Counted from the first letter of the stretch, positions 35,324 through 44,879 are shown. The stretch: 64,000 bases of DNA from Streptomyces longwoodensis (GCF_001514125.1 NZ_KQ948549.1:831257-895256), one strand, 5' to 3'. The notes: generated by a model not told the origin, from the letters alone. Numbers and translations: made by a program.

Positions 35324-37219
35324 TCAGCCGGCCACGGAGGTCTCCGCCGTCGTACTGCTGAACCCGTTCGTCGTGGTGATGCGCAGGCGGACGTCGGTGG
35401 AATGCCGCAACAGGTGCCGGTCGAGCTGGACGGTCGGATCCTTGAGGCCCACGCCGACGGTGTGCCACGTGCGGCCGCCGTCCGAGCTCACCTGTGCGGA
35501 GTACGTCTGCCCGGGTTCGGGGCTCGCGTCGAACTCCAGGGCCATGCCCAGCGCGCCGTCCTCGGTGCCGCTGTGGCGCGCGCTCCTCAGCGCGGGCGGG
35601 GGGCCTGCCGGGCGGAAGGTGTCCACCACCTGGCCGTCCAGGACGAGTTCGATCGCCTCGGGGGCGGTTCCCGCGGGTGCCACCGCGTCGATCAGGCCGG
35701 TCCGATCGGTGCCCGGGTCAGGCTCCGAGTTCAGCCTGACCGGGACCGTGACCTCCTCGGGCGGCGCTCCGCCGGATTGCACGATCCGCAGGACGGCAGT
35801 CGGCCCTTCCGCGCCGTCCGGCGCGGGCCCGGCCGAAGCCGGGTCGGACGGCGGTGCGGCGTGCGGCTCCACGGGATTGACGTACCGGATACCGCCGTTG
35901 CGTTGGGTGAGGTTCACCGTACCCACCACGCTGACGTACGCCTCGGACGGGCCGTCCGGGCCGGGGCCGGCCTCCGCGTCCGAGTTCGCACGAGGTGGCG
36001 TCACCACGGTGGCACGACGCGTCGGGTAGCGGTCGTCGGGCCGTCCGCCGCTGCCGCCGGGCCCTGCGCTGCCGACGGCGACGCGTGGTGGCTCCGGTGC
36101 CACCGCCGGCCCGGCGGCCGGGCCGGCGCCCGCCAGCAGGGCGTCCTCGGCCAGCAGGCGCTGCCGGATGCCCTCGTAGGTGTAGGAGCTGATCCACTGC
36201 CGGTCGCAGTACGTCATCACGTCGTGCCACTGTTCCCCGGGGATGGCCCGCATCGGCAGGTTCAGTGCCGGATCGCCCACGTCGAAGCCCACGAACGCAT
36301 GCGTAGCGTCGCCCAGTTGGCCGTGCTGGAACGGGAACTGCAGCAAGTCGTCCGGGCTCTCGGTGCAGAAGCCCGGGTGCTTGCGGCCGAAGGTGTGCCC
36401 CAGTTCGTGGCCGCCGTACCAGTCGCCGTAGACGCCGTCGAAGTCCCAGCCGAAGGTGGCCGGTCCGGTCGGTCCGGACGCCACCGTGGCGGGTATGCCC
36501 GCGGCGGAACCGCGCATGAAGAACCCGCTGTCCGCGACCATCCCGTAGTAGTGGGTGTGCTGGTCGCCGCCGGCGCTCATGTCCAGCGCCCGCAGGGCGG
36601 CGAGCTGTGCGTTGACGTCGTCGGAGGTGAAGTCCGGCGCAGCCGACGCGTCGACGACGGCCTGGGTGCTGATGACCTCCGGCACGGGGTAGGCGCGGGT
36701 GAGCCATGAGATCAGTGCACGGTAGTCGAGGTCCCGCGGGGCGCGGACCGTGGGCGGGGTGCCGTACGCGTAGCGGATCCCCAGGATGCGCACGCGCAGG
36801 GGCGGCCCGGCCTGGAACCGGACCGTCGGTCCGGCCGGTCCGGTGAGCGGCAGCGGCGTTCCGCTGGCGGCGTCGACGACGCGTACGGCGCTGATGGTCG
36901 ACTCGCCCTCGGTCGTCAGCCCGGCGGGTAGGAAGAAGTTGAGGCTGAGGTCCGCATCCCCTCGGCGGGTGGCCAGGTCGGGCGAGTGCGCCGGATCAAG
37001 GGTGATCGCGTTGACGGAAGTGACCGTGGTGGCCGGGCCCGCGTCGGAACGGCGGACGGCGATGACACCGCGGATCTGGGCCGCGGGGCCCGACGTGCCG
37101 CTCACGTACAGACGGACGACGGTGGTCTTGTGCGCGATCAGCGTCACCGAATGACCGAGGTCCTGCACGGCCTGGGTGATCTCGGTGGCGTCCAGGACTG
37201 CGTGTAGCTGCGTGGACAT
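35324..37219 (-). CDS. Metzincin-type zinc metalloprotease without signal peptide
   Basis: A 631-residue protein. Residues ~1-140 look like a beta-sandwich. The catalytic core has H271-E-L-G-H275-T-F-G-R-K-H281, a full HExxHxxGxxH zinc motif, and a probable Met-turn at M335 (DVMTYCDRQ). Residues ~345-420 are a Gly/Pro-rich linker; the rest is beta-rich, with a YSAQVSSDGGRTWHTV strand pair. No signal peptide or Tat motif precedes it, so it is cytosolic or exported by an unusual route. CAGGAG lies ~8 nt before the ATG. The substrate is unknown. Confidence 0.82.
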   Translation of the reverse strand: MSTQLHAVLDATEITQAVQDLGHSVTLIAHKTTVVRLYVSGTSGPAAQIRGVIAVRRSDAGPATTVTSVNAITLDPAHSPDLATRRGDADLSLNFFLPAGLTTEGESTISAVRVVDAASGTPLPLTGPAGPTVRFQAGPPLRVRILGIRYAYGTPPTVRAPRDLDYRALISWLTRAYPVPEVISTQAVVDASAAPDFTSDDVNAQLAALRALDMSAGGDQHTHYYGMVADSGFFMRGSAAGIPATVASGPTGPATFGWDFDGVYGDWYGGHELGHTFGRKHPGFCTESPDDLLQFPFQHGQLGDATHAFVGFDVGDPALNLPMRAIPGEQWHDVMTYCDRQWISSYTYEGIRQRLLAEDALLAGAGPAAGPAVAPEPPRVAVGSAGPGGSGGRPDDRYPTRRATVVTPPRANSDAEAGPGPDGPSEAYVSVVGTVNLTQRNGGIRYVNPVEPHAAPPSDPASAGPAPDGAEGPTAVLRIVQSGGAPPEEVTVPVRLNSEPDPGTDRTGLIDAVAPAGTAPEAIELVLDGQVVDTFRPAGPPPALRSARHSGTEDGALGMALEFDASPEPGQTYSAQVSSDGGRTWHTVGVGLKDPTVQLDRHLLRHSTDVRLRITTTNGFSSTTAETSVAG

Positions 37220-37223
37220 GGCC

Positions 37224-37394
37224 GAACTCCTGGAGCGGGTGTTTCCTGGTCACGGGGACCGGTGGGCTCGCCGTCCCCTCCCAGCGCACGGTGGCCCGGT
37301 CGAGGGGCACGGCGTCGGGGTCGGTGCGGAACTGCACGAGGAACTCGAAGGCCGCTTCCCCGTCGGCGGGGCTCTGGCCGCGCGCGATGCGGTC
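37224..37394 (-). pseudogene. Possible catalase-family C-terminal remnant
   Basis: One minus frame encodes about 55 residues (core EAAFEFLVQFRTDP, then PLDRATVRWEG) resembling the C-terminal segment of small heme catalase-like proteins, where F-x-L-Q-x-x-T-D-P and E-D-A-T-V-x-W recur. No upstream catalase core or start is present. It ends at the ribosome binding site of the metalloprotease. The identification is by recall of motif only. The rest of 37395-37539 shows no gene. Confidence 0.35.
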
Positions 37395-37539
37395 GCCCGG
37401 ATCTGATCGACGAGGTGGTGTCGCGCACCGAGTGCGCTGTCCGTACAACTTCCCATTCTCGCAAACGTGCCCGCGTCCTGCGACTCAGGGACGGGCACTG
37501 CCGTGCGGGACCGCGGGCACGGAGCCTGCACGCAGCAAC

Positions 37540-38002
37540 TCACCTGCGCTGGGCGGCTGCTGCCTCCCGCTCCTCTTCCCAGTACAACACGAGGAACAAT
37601 GCGAGGAGGAGATCATCGGGCAGCGCACCGTCGCCCGGCAGCCGTACCCGAACGGGGCGGGAGCCGAGTCGGTCGTAGAAGATCTCCAGCGGGCCGATGG
37701 CCCGCACGCGGCTGCCGAGACGGTCATATCTCAGTTCATGCGGTCCGATGCGCTCCAGGCGCGAGGCGAAGAGGCTGTGTTCGCAGCTCCACTGGCCCAC
37801 GGAGCGCGGCAAGTTGGCCCACCGGCTGTAGGTCATGTCGATGGCGCCTACGGAACGAAGACGGCTACCGAGCTGGTCGTAGTTCAGCGTCCATGAACCG
37901 AGGGTGCGAGGCCGGCTGCCCAGCCGATCGTAGGTGATCACAGCATCACCGAATTCCACGCAGACGGCCCCCGAGCATGTCATAAGTCAGCTCGACGTCC
38001 AT
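37540..38002 (-). pseudogene. Seven-repeat YDRLGSR protein, frameshifted after repeat 1
   Basis: The gene encodes tandem 17-residue units of the form x-L-x-Y-D-R-L-G-S-R-x-R-x-I-G. Six lie in one frame (for example ITYDRLGSRPRTLG and ELRYDRLGSRVRAIG). The natural start, ATG 38002 with GGGAGA upstream, reads MDVELTYDMLGGRLRGI in another frame and stops within 20 codons. Removing one base at 37951 joins the frames into a continuous repeat (RGI-GDAV). A hydrophobic, acidic tail (LLLALFLVLYWEEE) follows repeat seven. The function is unknown. The frameshift may be real or a sequencing error. Confidence 0.65.
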
Positions 38003-38257
38003 GTGCCGTCTCCCGTCCGAAGGATGGCGCGGTGCTGGTCGGACCTGTCGGTCAAGGCAGTCCGGACGCGCGCACGCTGGACGCGGGGGAGAGCTTCATC
38101 CCTTACTGCGATTGTCCCGCCATTGAGGTTCTGGTGCTACCTCGCGTCGAGGCCGTCGCCAGGCGACCGGCCAGCTTCCGCATGGCAGCAGTACGACCGG
38201 CCGTCGCTCATCGAACTCGACCCACCAGACTTCGCCGTGTCGCACGTGTCCTCGCCC

Positions 38258-38797
38258 TTACGCGTCTTCGGCGCGGGGGGTCGGGGGTGCGGGGCGTGGT
38301 GCGACGGTGAACGTCCGGGTGGTGGGGTCGACCCGTGCCGGGAGCACCGTCCCCTGCGTGGTGCCGCCGAACAGGTGCCGTACGACCTCGCCACTGTGCT
38401 CGAAGGGTTCGAAGCCGGGTCCGCTGATGCGCATCAGGAGCCGGATCTGGTCGTGGTCGTGGTTGCTCGGCGGGGCGGGGGCGACTGCCAGTACCAGAGC
38501 AGCCGCGTCGACTCCCTGAGCGGCGAGCTGAAGCGTGGCGCGTCGTTCGGCGCGGGCGAAGAAGACGGTGGACAGTCCCGTGAGGGCGACGAACGCTGCC
38601 GCCAGGGCGAGTCCCAAGCCGGCCCACGTCCACCGGCCGTCCGTTCGGCCCAGATCGGCGGCCGTATGGATGGTGACATAGACGAACGCCCCTGCGGCGC
38701 CCAGGAACAGAGCCGCACCCACGGTGCAAGCGATCACCGTGATCACGGGGCCCTTGGGTTCCAACAGGACAGGTTCGCGGGCGCGAGCGGTGGCCAT
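38258..38797 (-). CDS. Two-helix membrane protein of unknown function
   Basis: A 179-residue protein with two transmembrane helices (~18-42 and ~57-82), then a cytoplasmic or extracellular beta-rich domain (IRLLMRISGPGFEPFEHSG) and a Pro-rich end. The layout recalls DUF3592-like proteins, but the match is not firm. It is divergent from the hydrolase gene at 39057. Region 38003-38257 upstream of the repeat gene holds no recognisable gene. Confidence 0.65.
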   Translation of the reverse strand: MATARAREPVLLEPKGPVITVIACTVGAALFLGAAGAFVYVTIHTAADLGRTDGRWTWAGLGLALAAAFVALTGLSTVFFARAERRATLQLAAQGVDAAALVLAVAPAPPSNHDHDQIRLLMRISGPGFEPFEHSGEVVRHLFGGTTQGTVLPARVDPTTRTFTVAPRPAPPTPRAEDA

Positions 38798-39056
38798 GAA
38801 CGCACCCTAGCCAAGTTGATGCGGCACGTGCAGGGGGCGGCACCGAGCCCGGCAGTCACCGCCCGTGCCGCGCTCACACGCGGTCCCACCGCAGCCCGTA
38901 CCGCACCGTAAGTAATAGGTGAGAACCGATGAAAGATCCGGCTCGGCGCGACAAATGATCTAGCCTGCAAGGGACTTGACGATCAACAGGCCGGACAATG
39001 GCGTTCCCTTTACTGTTTTCGCTGTGCGCCTCGGATCCGGCCGCGGAAGGAGCGCA

Positions 39057-40244
39057 GTGCCTCCTGTACGCCCGAACCGCCGTTCCCTCATCGCCGGTGG
39101 CCTTGCGGTAGCCGCAGCAGCTGCCGTTCCCCTCTCGGTGTCCACGCCCGCCGCGGCGGCCGGTCTCATCCCCATCCGGCTGGCCGGGCCGACCGGCCCC
39201 GCGCCGGTGGGCGCCGTGGAGCTGCACCTGGTCGACCCGTCCCGGACCGACCCCTGGTCGGGGCGGTCACGCGAGGTGATGGTCACCGTGACGTACCCGG
39301 CCGCCGACGTGCGGGACCGCGCGATGCTGCCCTGGCTGCCGTCCGGTGCCGAGCGGGCCCTGAAGGCCCGCTTCGGGGGCGCGGTGGACGGTTACGCGTT
39401 CCCGCAGACCCACAGCGCGGACCGCGCGCCCGTCCGGCCCGGCCGCCGGCCGGTGCTGCTCCACTCGCCCGGGTACACCTCGGACCGCACGTTCAACACC
39501 CTGGTCGTCGAGCAACTGGCGTCCTGGGGCTACGTCGTGGTCGCGGTCGACCATCCCTACGACTCGGGCGAGGTGGAGTTCCCCGACGGACGCGTGGTCG
39601 TCAACCGCCCCGACGACGCGAGCCACGAGGCCCGCACGGCCGCGGTCGCGGTGCGCGCCGCCGATCTGCGGTTCGTCCTCGACCAGTTGACCGTGCTGGA
39701 GCGGGGCGGCAACCCCGACGCCGAGCGGCGTCCGCTCCCGCGCGGGCTGCGCGGGGCGCTGGACCTCACGCGGGTCGGCGCCTTCGGGCACTCCCGGGGC
39801 GGCGCCGCGTCGGCGGCGCTGATGTACCTGGACAGGAGGGTGCGGGCCGGCATCGACCTGGACGGCGCGCTGTACGGGCCGGTGGTCGAGCGCGGTCTCG
39901 ACCGGCCGTTCCTGCTGATGGACACGGCGGTGCACGACGGACTGAACGAAGACTCGACCTGGCCGCCGTTCTGGGCGCACCTGAGCGGCTGGCGCCGCTG
40001 CCTGCGGCTCGCGGACGCCGACCACAACAGCTTCACCGACGTCGTGGCCGTCGCCCCGCAGGTCCCCGAGCCGGTGCGCGAGACGCTGCAGGCCGGCACG
40101 ATCTCCCCCGACCGGGCGGTGGCTGCCGTACGGGCCACCGTGCGGGCCTTCTTCGACCTCCAACTGCGCGGCCGCCCGGACACCGGACATCTGCTGTGGG
40201 GGAGTGCGGCGCGCTACCCCGAGATCGAGTACATCGCCGGATAG
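39057..40244 (+). CDS. Tat-exported alpha/beta hydrolase (PAF-acetylhydrolase-like)
   Basis: A 395-residue secreted enzyme. The N-terminus PNRRSLIAGG followed by a long Ala-rich hydrophobic stretch is a Tat signal ending near TPAAAA. The hydrolase fold has HSPGYTSDR (oxyanion region), nucleophile S246 in FGHSRGG, a likely Asp in DTAVHDG and His in DADHNSF. This pattern fits the platelet-activating-factor acetylhydrolase-like esterases. GTG 39057 follows GGAAGGAG; the in-frame ATG at 38976 is too far upstream. Confidence 0.85.
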   Translation: MPPVRPNRRSLIAGGLAVAAAAAVPLSVSTPAAAAGLIPIRLAGPTGPAPVGAVELHLVDPSRTDPWSGRSREVMVTVTYPAADVRDRAMLPWLPSGAERALKARFGGAVDGYAFPQTHSADRAPVRPGRRPVLLHSPGYTSDRTFNTLVVEQLASWGYVVVAVDHPYDSGEVEFPDGRVVVNRPDDASHEARTAAVAVRAADLRFVLDQLTVLERGGNPDAERRPLPRGLRGALDLTRVGAFGHSRGGAASAALMYLDRRVRAGIDLDGALYGPVVERGLDRPFLLMDTAVHDGLNEDSTWPPFWAHLSGWRRCLRLADADHNSFTDVVAVAPQVPEPVRETLQAGTISPDRAVAAVRATVRAFFDLQLRGRPDTGHLLWGSAARYPEIEYIAG

Positions 40245-40458
40245 CGACCGGCGCTCGAAGCGGTTCCGTCCGACGGAGCCATCCTTCAACACGGCCCCGG
40301 CTGCCGGACCCAGCTCACGTCCCTCCGGTCGGTCTCACCATCGCCAGCAGGGCGCGAGCGTCCCGCCGAGGTGCCCCCTTTGTCCGGCCTGAGAAGCCAG
40401 GACTCGCTGTTTCCGGGAAACTCGTCCAGCAGGACGAACCGCGAGCACAACGCACCAC

Positions 40459-41643
40459 CTACGGGATCGGCTGTGCCGTCGCCAGACGATGCCGACGGCG
40501 GATCGACGTCGGCAGAGCAACGAGCACGGCGATCGCTGCGAGTGCGGCGCCGGCTGCGGCGACGGACCGAAGGGTGTGGCCGTGGACCAGGAGGAGACCG
40601 CCGAGCCAGCTGCCGAGGGCGATGCCTATGCAGAACGCCGAGTTGTTGATCGTCAGGGCCATGGTCGGCGACGAGGGTCCTGCCGCGGTGACGATCCGGG
40701 TGTTGAGTGCGGGGATGGTGGCGAAGTAGGCGGTGCCCAGCAGGCAGAACGCCACAGCGGCGGTCCACCTGGTGGTGGTGGGTAGGGCGAGGAGCAGTAG
40801 AGCGGCCGTGACCGTGCCCACGGTCACGGGCACGGCCGCCTGCGGGGACCGGTCGGCTGCTCGGCCGCCGAGCGCGTTGCCGGCGAGTCCGCCCGCGCCG
40901 TAGAGGAAGAGCAGGACGGTGACGGCTTGTGAGGGGAAGCCCGCGGCCCGGGTGAGGTACGGCGAGGCGTAGGTGTAGAGGGTGAAGGCACCCGCAGTGC
41001 CGAGGGTGATCGTCAGGGCCGTGAGCACCAACGGCAGGGGAAGCACAAGCCGTCGACGGCCGGGGGACATCTCGTAGCGTCGGTTCGGCGTGGGCCGGTC
41101 CTGCGGCGGCGGGCACCGCACGAGCAGCGCAGTGGCGGCCAGGCTCAGCGCGGCGAGGGCCCAGAACGTGGCGCGCCAGCCGAAAGTGTCGCCGATGAGC
41201 GTGCCGACGGGGACACCGGCGACGCTGGACAGGCCGATACCAAGGGTGATCTTGGCGCCCCAGACGGCCTTGCGGTCCGCAGGCGCCATGTCGCGTGCGG
41301 TGGCCACGAACGCGGCGATCAGGGTGGAGTGGACCACCGCGCTCACCACCCGGCCCGTGATCAGCCATGCGAAGCCCGGGGCGAGCGCGGCCACTACGTT
41401 GCCGAGGACGAAGACGCCCATCATGCCCGGCAGGAGGACGCGCCGGCACAGCCCGGACGTGGCGGCAGTGACGAACGGGCCGGTGATGACGACCGCAACG
41501 GCGTACGCACTGATCAGCATGCCCACGGCTGCCAGCGAGACGTGCACGTCCTGTGCGATGTCCGGAAGGATGCCGGCGATGACACTCTCGGCGGTACCGA
41601 TGCAGAACGTGCAGAGCATCATCGCCAGGACGGGAAGCGGCAT
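40459..41643 (-). CDS. MFS drug-efflux type transporter (DHA1, AraJ-like)
   Basis: A 394-residue protein with 12 transmembrane helices. Typical DHA1 features are the opening FCIGTAESVIAGILPDI, ISAYAVAVVITGPF and GIGLSSVAGVPVGTLIGD (motif C region). It probably exports a small hydrophilic product or confers self-resistance. It is the last gene of the minus-strand run starting with the VOC gene at 46764, with a 163-nt gap before it, so it may have its own promoter. It converges with the hydrolase; 40245-40458 holds no gene. Confidence 0.88.
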   Translation of the reverse strand: MPLPVLAMMLCTFCIGTAESVIAGILPDIAQDVHVSLAAVGMLISAYAVAVVITGPFVTAATSGLCRRVLLPGMMGVFVLGNVVAALAPGFAWLITGRVVSAVVHSTLIAAFVATARDMAPADRKAVWGAKITLGIGLSSVAGVPVGTLIGDTFGWRATFWALAALSLAATALLVRCPPPQDRPTPNRRYEMSPGRRRLVLPLPLVLTALTITLGTAGAFTLYTYASPYLTRAAGFPSQAVTVLLFLYGAGGLAGNALGGRAADRSPQAAVPVTVGTVTAALLLLALPTTTRWTAAVAFCLLGTAYFATIPALNTRIVTAAGPSSPTMALTINNSAFCIGIALGSWLGGLLLVHGHTLRSVAAAGAALAAIAVLVALPTSIRRRHRLATAQPIP

Positions 41644-41806
41644 CGGCTTGTCTCCTCAGAGGTCGTCCGTGCCTGGCCACGGGCTCGGGCACGGGCACGG
41701 GCACGGGTGGAGGGTGACCTCGCAGTGGGACGCCGTGCCCGCGCCCAGGCCCGGTGGCGGGGCGCAGTGGGTGAGCGTGGGTGGGTCGGGCGGGGAACGG
41801 GCCGAC

Positions 41807-43012
41807 TCAGGAGGTGCCCACGGTGACGGGCCGGTCGTTGCCGTCGCGCTGCGCGGGAAGGGACTGCGCCGTCCGTGCGTTCCTCGCCGCCCGGGCCCGG
41901 CGGGCCCATGCCCGGACGAAGGGTCGCTCGACCGCGGTGTACAGCAGCCAGGACAGCAGCAGGCTGGCCGCGGCGATGAGAACGGCCACGCCGACGGCCT
42001 CGACCAGCGTGTCCGGCTCGCGGTAGCCGAAGCGCTCCTGGGCCACGGACAGCAGGATCTGGTGGATCAGGTAGAACGCGAACGACACCTCGCCCAGCCA
42101 CACCCACGCCCGGCCGCTCACGGCGGTTCCGTCACCCCGTGCATCGCGTGCCGCGGTCGCCGAGATGAGCAGGGCGAACGGGACGACGACCACGGCGTTG
42201 AGGGAGTACAGGAAGGGCACGTGGAGGCTCACCACGTACGCCACGGCCGTCAGGGCCAGGGCGGGCAGGACACCGAGGGCGACCCACCGGCCGGACAGCA
42301 CGATCCGGGCCATGAGGATGCCCAGGAGGAAGTCCAGGACGCGCACCGGCGGGAAGATGTAGACGAGCCACATCTGGGTGATCGAGTGGCCGTACAGCGG
42401 GGAGTTGGCGTGGTTCGGCCCGAACGCCTCCCCCGCGGGGACCAACTGGACCGCGAGGGGGAGGAGCAGGATGGCCGCCGCGGTCGCGGCGGCCCACCAC
42501 CACAGCCGGGTCTCGGGGATGCTCCGCACCCACCGGTGCAGGGCGGGGAAGAGGAGGTAGAAGACCAGTTCGCAGGAGAGGGACCAGCTGGGGTTGTTGA
42601 TGCTGAAGAACACGTCGTCCCGCGGTATCCACGCCTGCAGCAGCAGGAAGTTGGGGACACCGCGCCCCCAGGTCGCTGACGCGTACGCGTAGGCGGCCAG
42701 GGCGAACAGGAACGTGACGACGTGGTTGGGGCAGATCTTGGCGAGCCGGCGTCCCCAGAAGGCGCGCGGGGTGTCGTCGCGGCGGGCGGACCAGGTCAGG
42801 ACGAAGCCGCTGAGGATGAAGAAGAAGGTGACACCGGCCCATCCGCCGTTCTTCAGGGCGGAGGCGAACGGGCCGTGGTCCTGGCCGTGGGTGGAGTAGG
42901 CGTCGAGCAGGGACAGGTGGAACAAGAAGACCAGGAAGGCGGCGAAGAACCGCATACCGGTCAGGGACGGCAGCCGGGAGGAGGTCCCGGGCACCGGGGA
43001 GACTGCGGACAC
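41807..43012 (-). CDS. Acyltransferase 3 family membrane O-acyltransferase
   Basis: A 401-residue membrane protein with about ten transmembrane helices. The family start is clear (GMRFFAAFLVFLFHLSL with the conserved F-x-H), as are GGWAGVTFFFILSGFVL and INNPSWSLSCELVFYL. Such proteins transfer acyl groups to sugars, glycans or natural products. GTG 43012 has GAGGTG upstream; a longer N-terminus lacks support. It follows the FAD oxidase gene by 88 nt and probably tailors the cyclitol product (inference). Confidence 0.88.
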   Translation of the reverse strand: MSAVSPVPGTSSRLPSLTGMRFFAAFLVFLFHLSLLDAYSTHGQDHGPFASALKNGGWAGVTFFFILSGFVLTWSARRDDTPRAFWGRRLAKICPNHVVTFLFALAAYAYASATWGRGVPNFLLLQAWIPRDDVFFSINNPSWSLSCELVFYLLFPALHRWVRSIPETRLWWWAAATAAAILLLPLAVQLVPAGEAFGPNHANSPLYGHSITQMWLVYIFPPVRVLDFLLGILMARIVLSGRWVALGVLPALALTAVAYVVSLHVPFLYSLNAVVVVPFALLISATAARDARGDGTAVSGRAWVWLGEVSFAFYLIHQILLSVAQERFGYREPDTLVEAVGVAVLIAAASLLLSWLLYTAVERPFVRAWARRARAARNARTAQSLPAQRDGNDRPVTVGTS

Positions 43013-43100
43013 GAAGATCACCTCGGAGTGTGGGAGCGGGACGGGAACGGGGCGAAGGGCCGGCAGCGGCGCAGCGTGTGGCGCCGGCCGCCGCAGAGCG

Positions 43101-44783
43101 TCATGCGGGCTGCACCGACTGGGCGTGGCGGAAGAACCCCGTGGGATCCCAGGTGGCCTTGACCTTCTGCAGGCGCCGGTAGCTGCCCTTGTAGTACAGG
43201 TCGTGCCAGGGCACACCCGAGGTGTTCCAGCGGGGGTCGCCCAGGTCGACGTCGGCGTAGTTGACGAAGCAGCCGTCGTTGGTCTCGTTGGGTACGGGCA
43301 CACCGCCGGTGGCGGCGAACATGTCGCGGTAGCACTCGCGGACCCAGGCGATGTTGGCCTCGTCGTCGGCCGCGTCGTTCCACAGCGAGACGACCTGGTA
43401 CTTCAGGACGGAGTCGCGCTGCGGCACCGCGGTGGCGTCGGGGGCGACGCGGTTCACCGCCCCTCCGTACGAGGCGATCATGAGGAGCGCGCTGGGATTG
43501 TGGAAGTCGTCGCGGGTCAGATGCCGGTAGGCGGCCGCGATCTGCGCGTCGGTGTACGTGCGCCGGGCGTAGACGGACTTGCCCTTGAACCTGATCGTCG
43601 GGTCGGGCCCGGTGAATCCGGGCCACTGCGTGGCGTGCAGCCACGGCACCCTGCGGTACTGGCGCACCTGGGGGCGCACGCCGAGGCCGTCGCCGACCTC
43701 ATCCACGTAGCGCTGCAGCAGGCGTTCGGCGCCGGGGGCGCCGGCGTCGACGAGAGAGTCCAGGACCACGGCGCCGGCCGACTTGTGGAAGGGCTTGAGC
43801 TGGCTGAACAGCGCGGTGTACGGCGAGTCGGGTGCGCTGTTGCGGGTGTGCCAGTCACCGTGGTTCCCCATGAGCCGCGCGAAGCGGGTCTCGGTCAGCT
43901 GCTCCCACGGCCAGGCCACCTCGCTCAGCCACACCTCCCTCGGGGGAGTGGGCAGTTGGGCGGAGGGGTCGCTGCCCCGGGCGTCGGGGGAGCGCAGCCA
44001 GTAACGCGTCACCACGCCGAAGTTGCCGCCCCCGCCCCCGGTGTGGGCCCACCACAGCTCGCGGTGCGGGTCGTCGGGCTCACGGGTGGCGGTGACGGCC
44101 TTGGCCGTGCCGTCCGCCTGGACGACCACGATCTCGATGCCGTACAGGTGATCGACGGCGAGGCCGTCACGTCTGCTCATCGAGCCGTAACCGCCGCCCT
44201 GTATGTGGCCTCCGGCCGCGACGGTGGGGCAGTTGCCGGCCGGGAGGTAGACGCCCCAGCCCTTGTAGAGGCGGTCGTAGACCCGGCCGAGGGGGGCGCC
44301 GGGCTGCACGGAGAACGCCCGGCGGCGCTCGTCGTAGGAGATGTCGTCCATGCGCGACAGGTCCACCACGACGTCGATGTCCGGGTGGGTGGTGAAGTCC
44401 TCGTAGCAGTGGCCGCCGCTGCGTACGGCCAGGTGCTTGCCGGAGTCGACCGCCTGCTGCACGGCCTGGACGACGTCGGCCGTGGAGGTGGCGAGGACGA
44501 TGCGCTCGGGGCTGCCGACCCAGCGCTGGTTGGTGCCGCGCCGCAGGTCGGCGTAGCGCTGGTCCGCCGGGCGCACACTGAGGGGAGTGGCGCCCGCGTC
44601 GGCGGTCCGGCGCCCGGACTGCGCCGCGGCGGCGGGGGCCAGGCCGGCCGCGGTGGCCGCGAGGGCACCGCCCGCGGCGGCAGTACCGGACAGGAAGGCC
44701 CGCCGGCGCATTCCGGCGCCTCCTGGCCGGCGTCCGGGAGCGGTCGCGGGGGAACTGTCGGTGGGCAGGGCAGAGGTGGGCAT
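43101..44783 (-). CDS. Tat-exported FAD oxidase of the berberine-bridge family
   Basis: A 560-residue protein. A Tat signal (RRRAFLSGTAAAGG, ~26-54) precedes the FAD domain. Both covalent FAD ligands are present: H125 in RSGGHCYEDF and C185 in AGNCPTVAAGGH. The C-terminus has the BBE domain (NYADVDLGDPRW, YYKGSYRRLQKVK). Bicovalent oxidases of this family oxidise sugar or alcohol groups with O2. Its place in the cluster and its export signal suggest a late oxidation outside the cell or at the membrane. It follows the transaldolase-like gene by 96 nt. Confidence 0.9.
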   Translation of the reverse strand: MPTSALPTDSSPATAPGRRPGGAGMRRRAFLSGTAAAGGALAATAAGLAPAAAAQSGRRTADAGATPLSVRPADQRYADLRRGTNQRWVGSPERIVLATSTADVVQAVQQAVDSGKHLAVRSGGHCYEDFTTHPDIDVVVDLSRMDDISYDERRRAFSVQPGAPLGRVYDRLYKGWGVYLPAGNCPTVAAGGHIQGGGYGSMSRRDGLAVDHLYGIEIVVVQADGTAKAVTATREPDDPHRELWWAHTGGGGGNFGVVTRYWLRSPDARGSDPSAQLPTPPREVWLSEVAWPWEQLTETRFARLMGNHGDWHTRNSAPDSPYTALFSQLKPFHKSAGAVVLDSLVDAGAPGAERLLQRYVDEVGDGLGVRPQVRQYRRVPWLHATQWPGFTGPDPTIRFKGKSVYARRTYTDAQIAAAYRHLTRDDFHNPSALLMIASYGGAVNRVAPDATAVPQRDSVLKYQVVSLWNDAADDEANIAWVRECYRDMFAATGGVPVPNETNDGCFVNYADVDLGDPRWNTSGVPWHDLYYKGSYRRLQKVKATWDPTGFFRHAQSVQPA

Positions 44784-44879
44784 GGGTGAGTCCTTCGAGG
44801 TGGGGAAAGAACGCTGGCGGCACGAGGGCCGGCCGCGGGAGTGGCGCGTCGGGTGGGATCGGGCCCGTACTGTCCGGTG

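Noticed and set aside
41679..41709. GGGCAC hexamer repeat before the MFS gene
   Set aside because: Only about three units in GC-rich DNA; too short to suggest a function.
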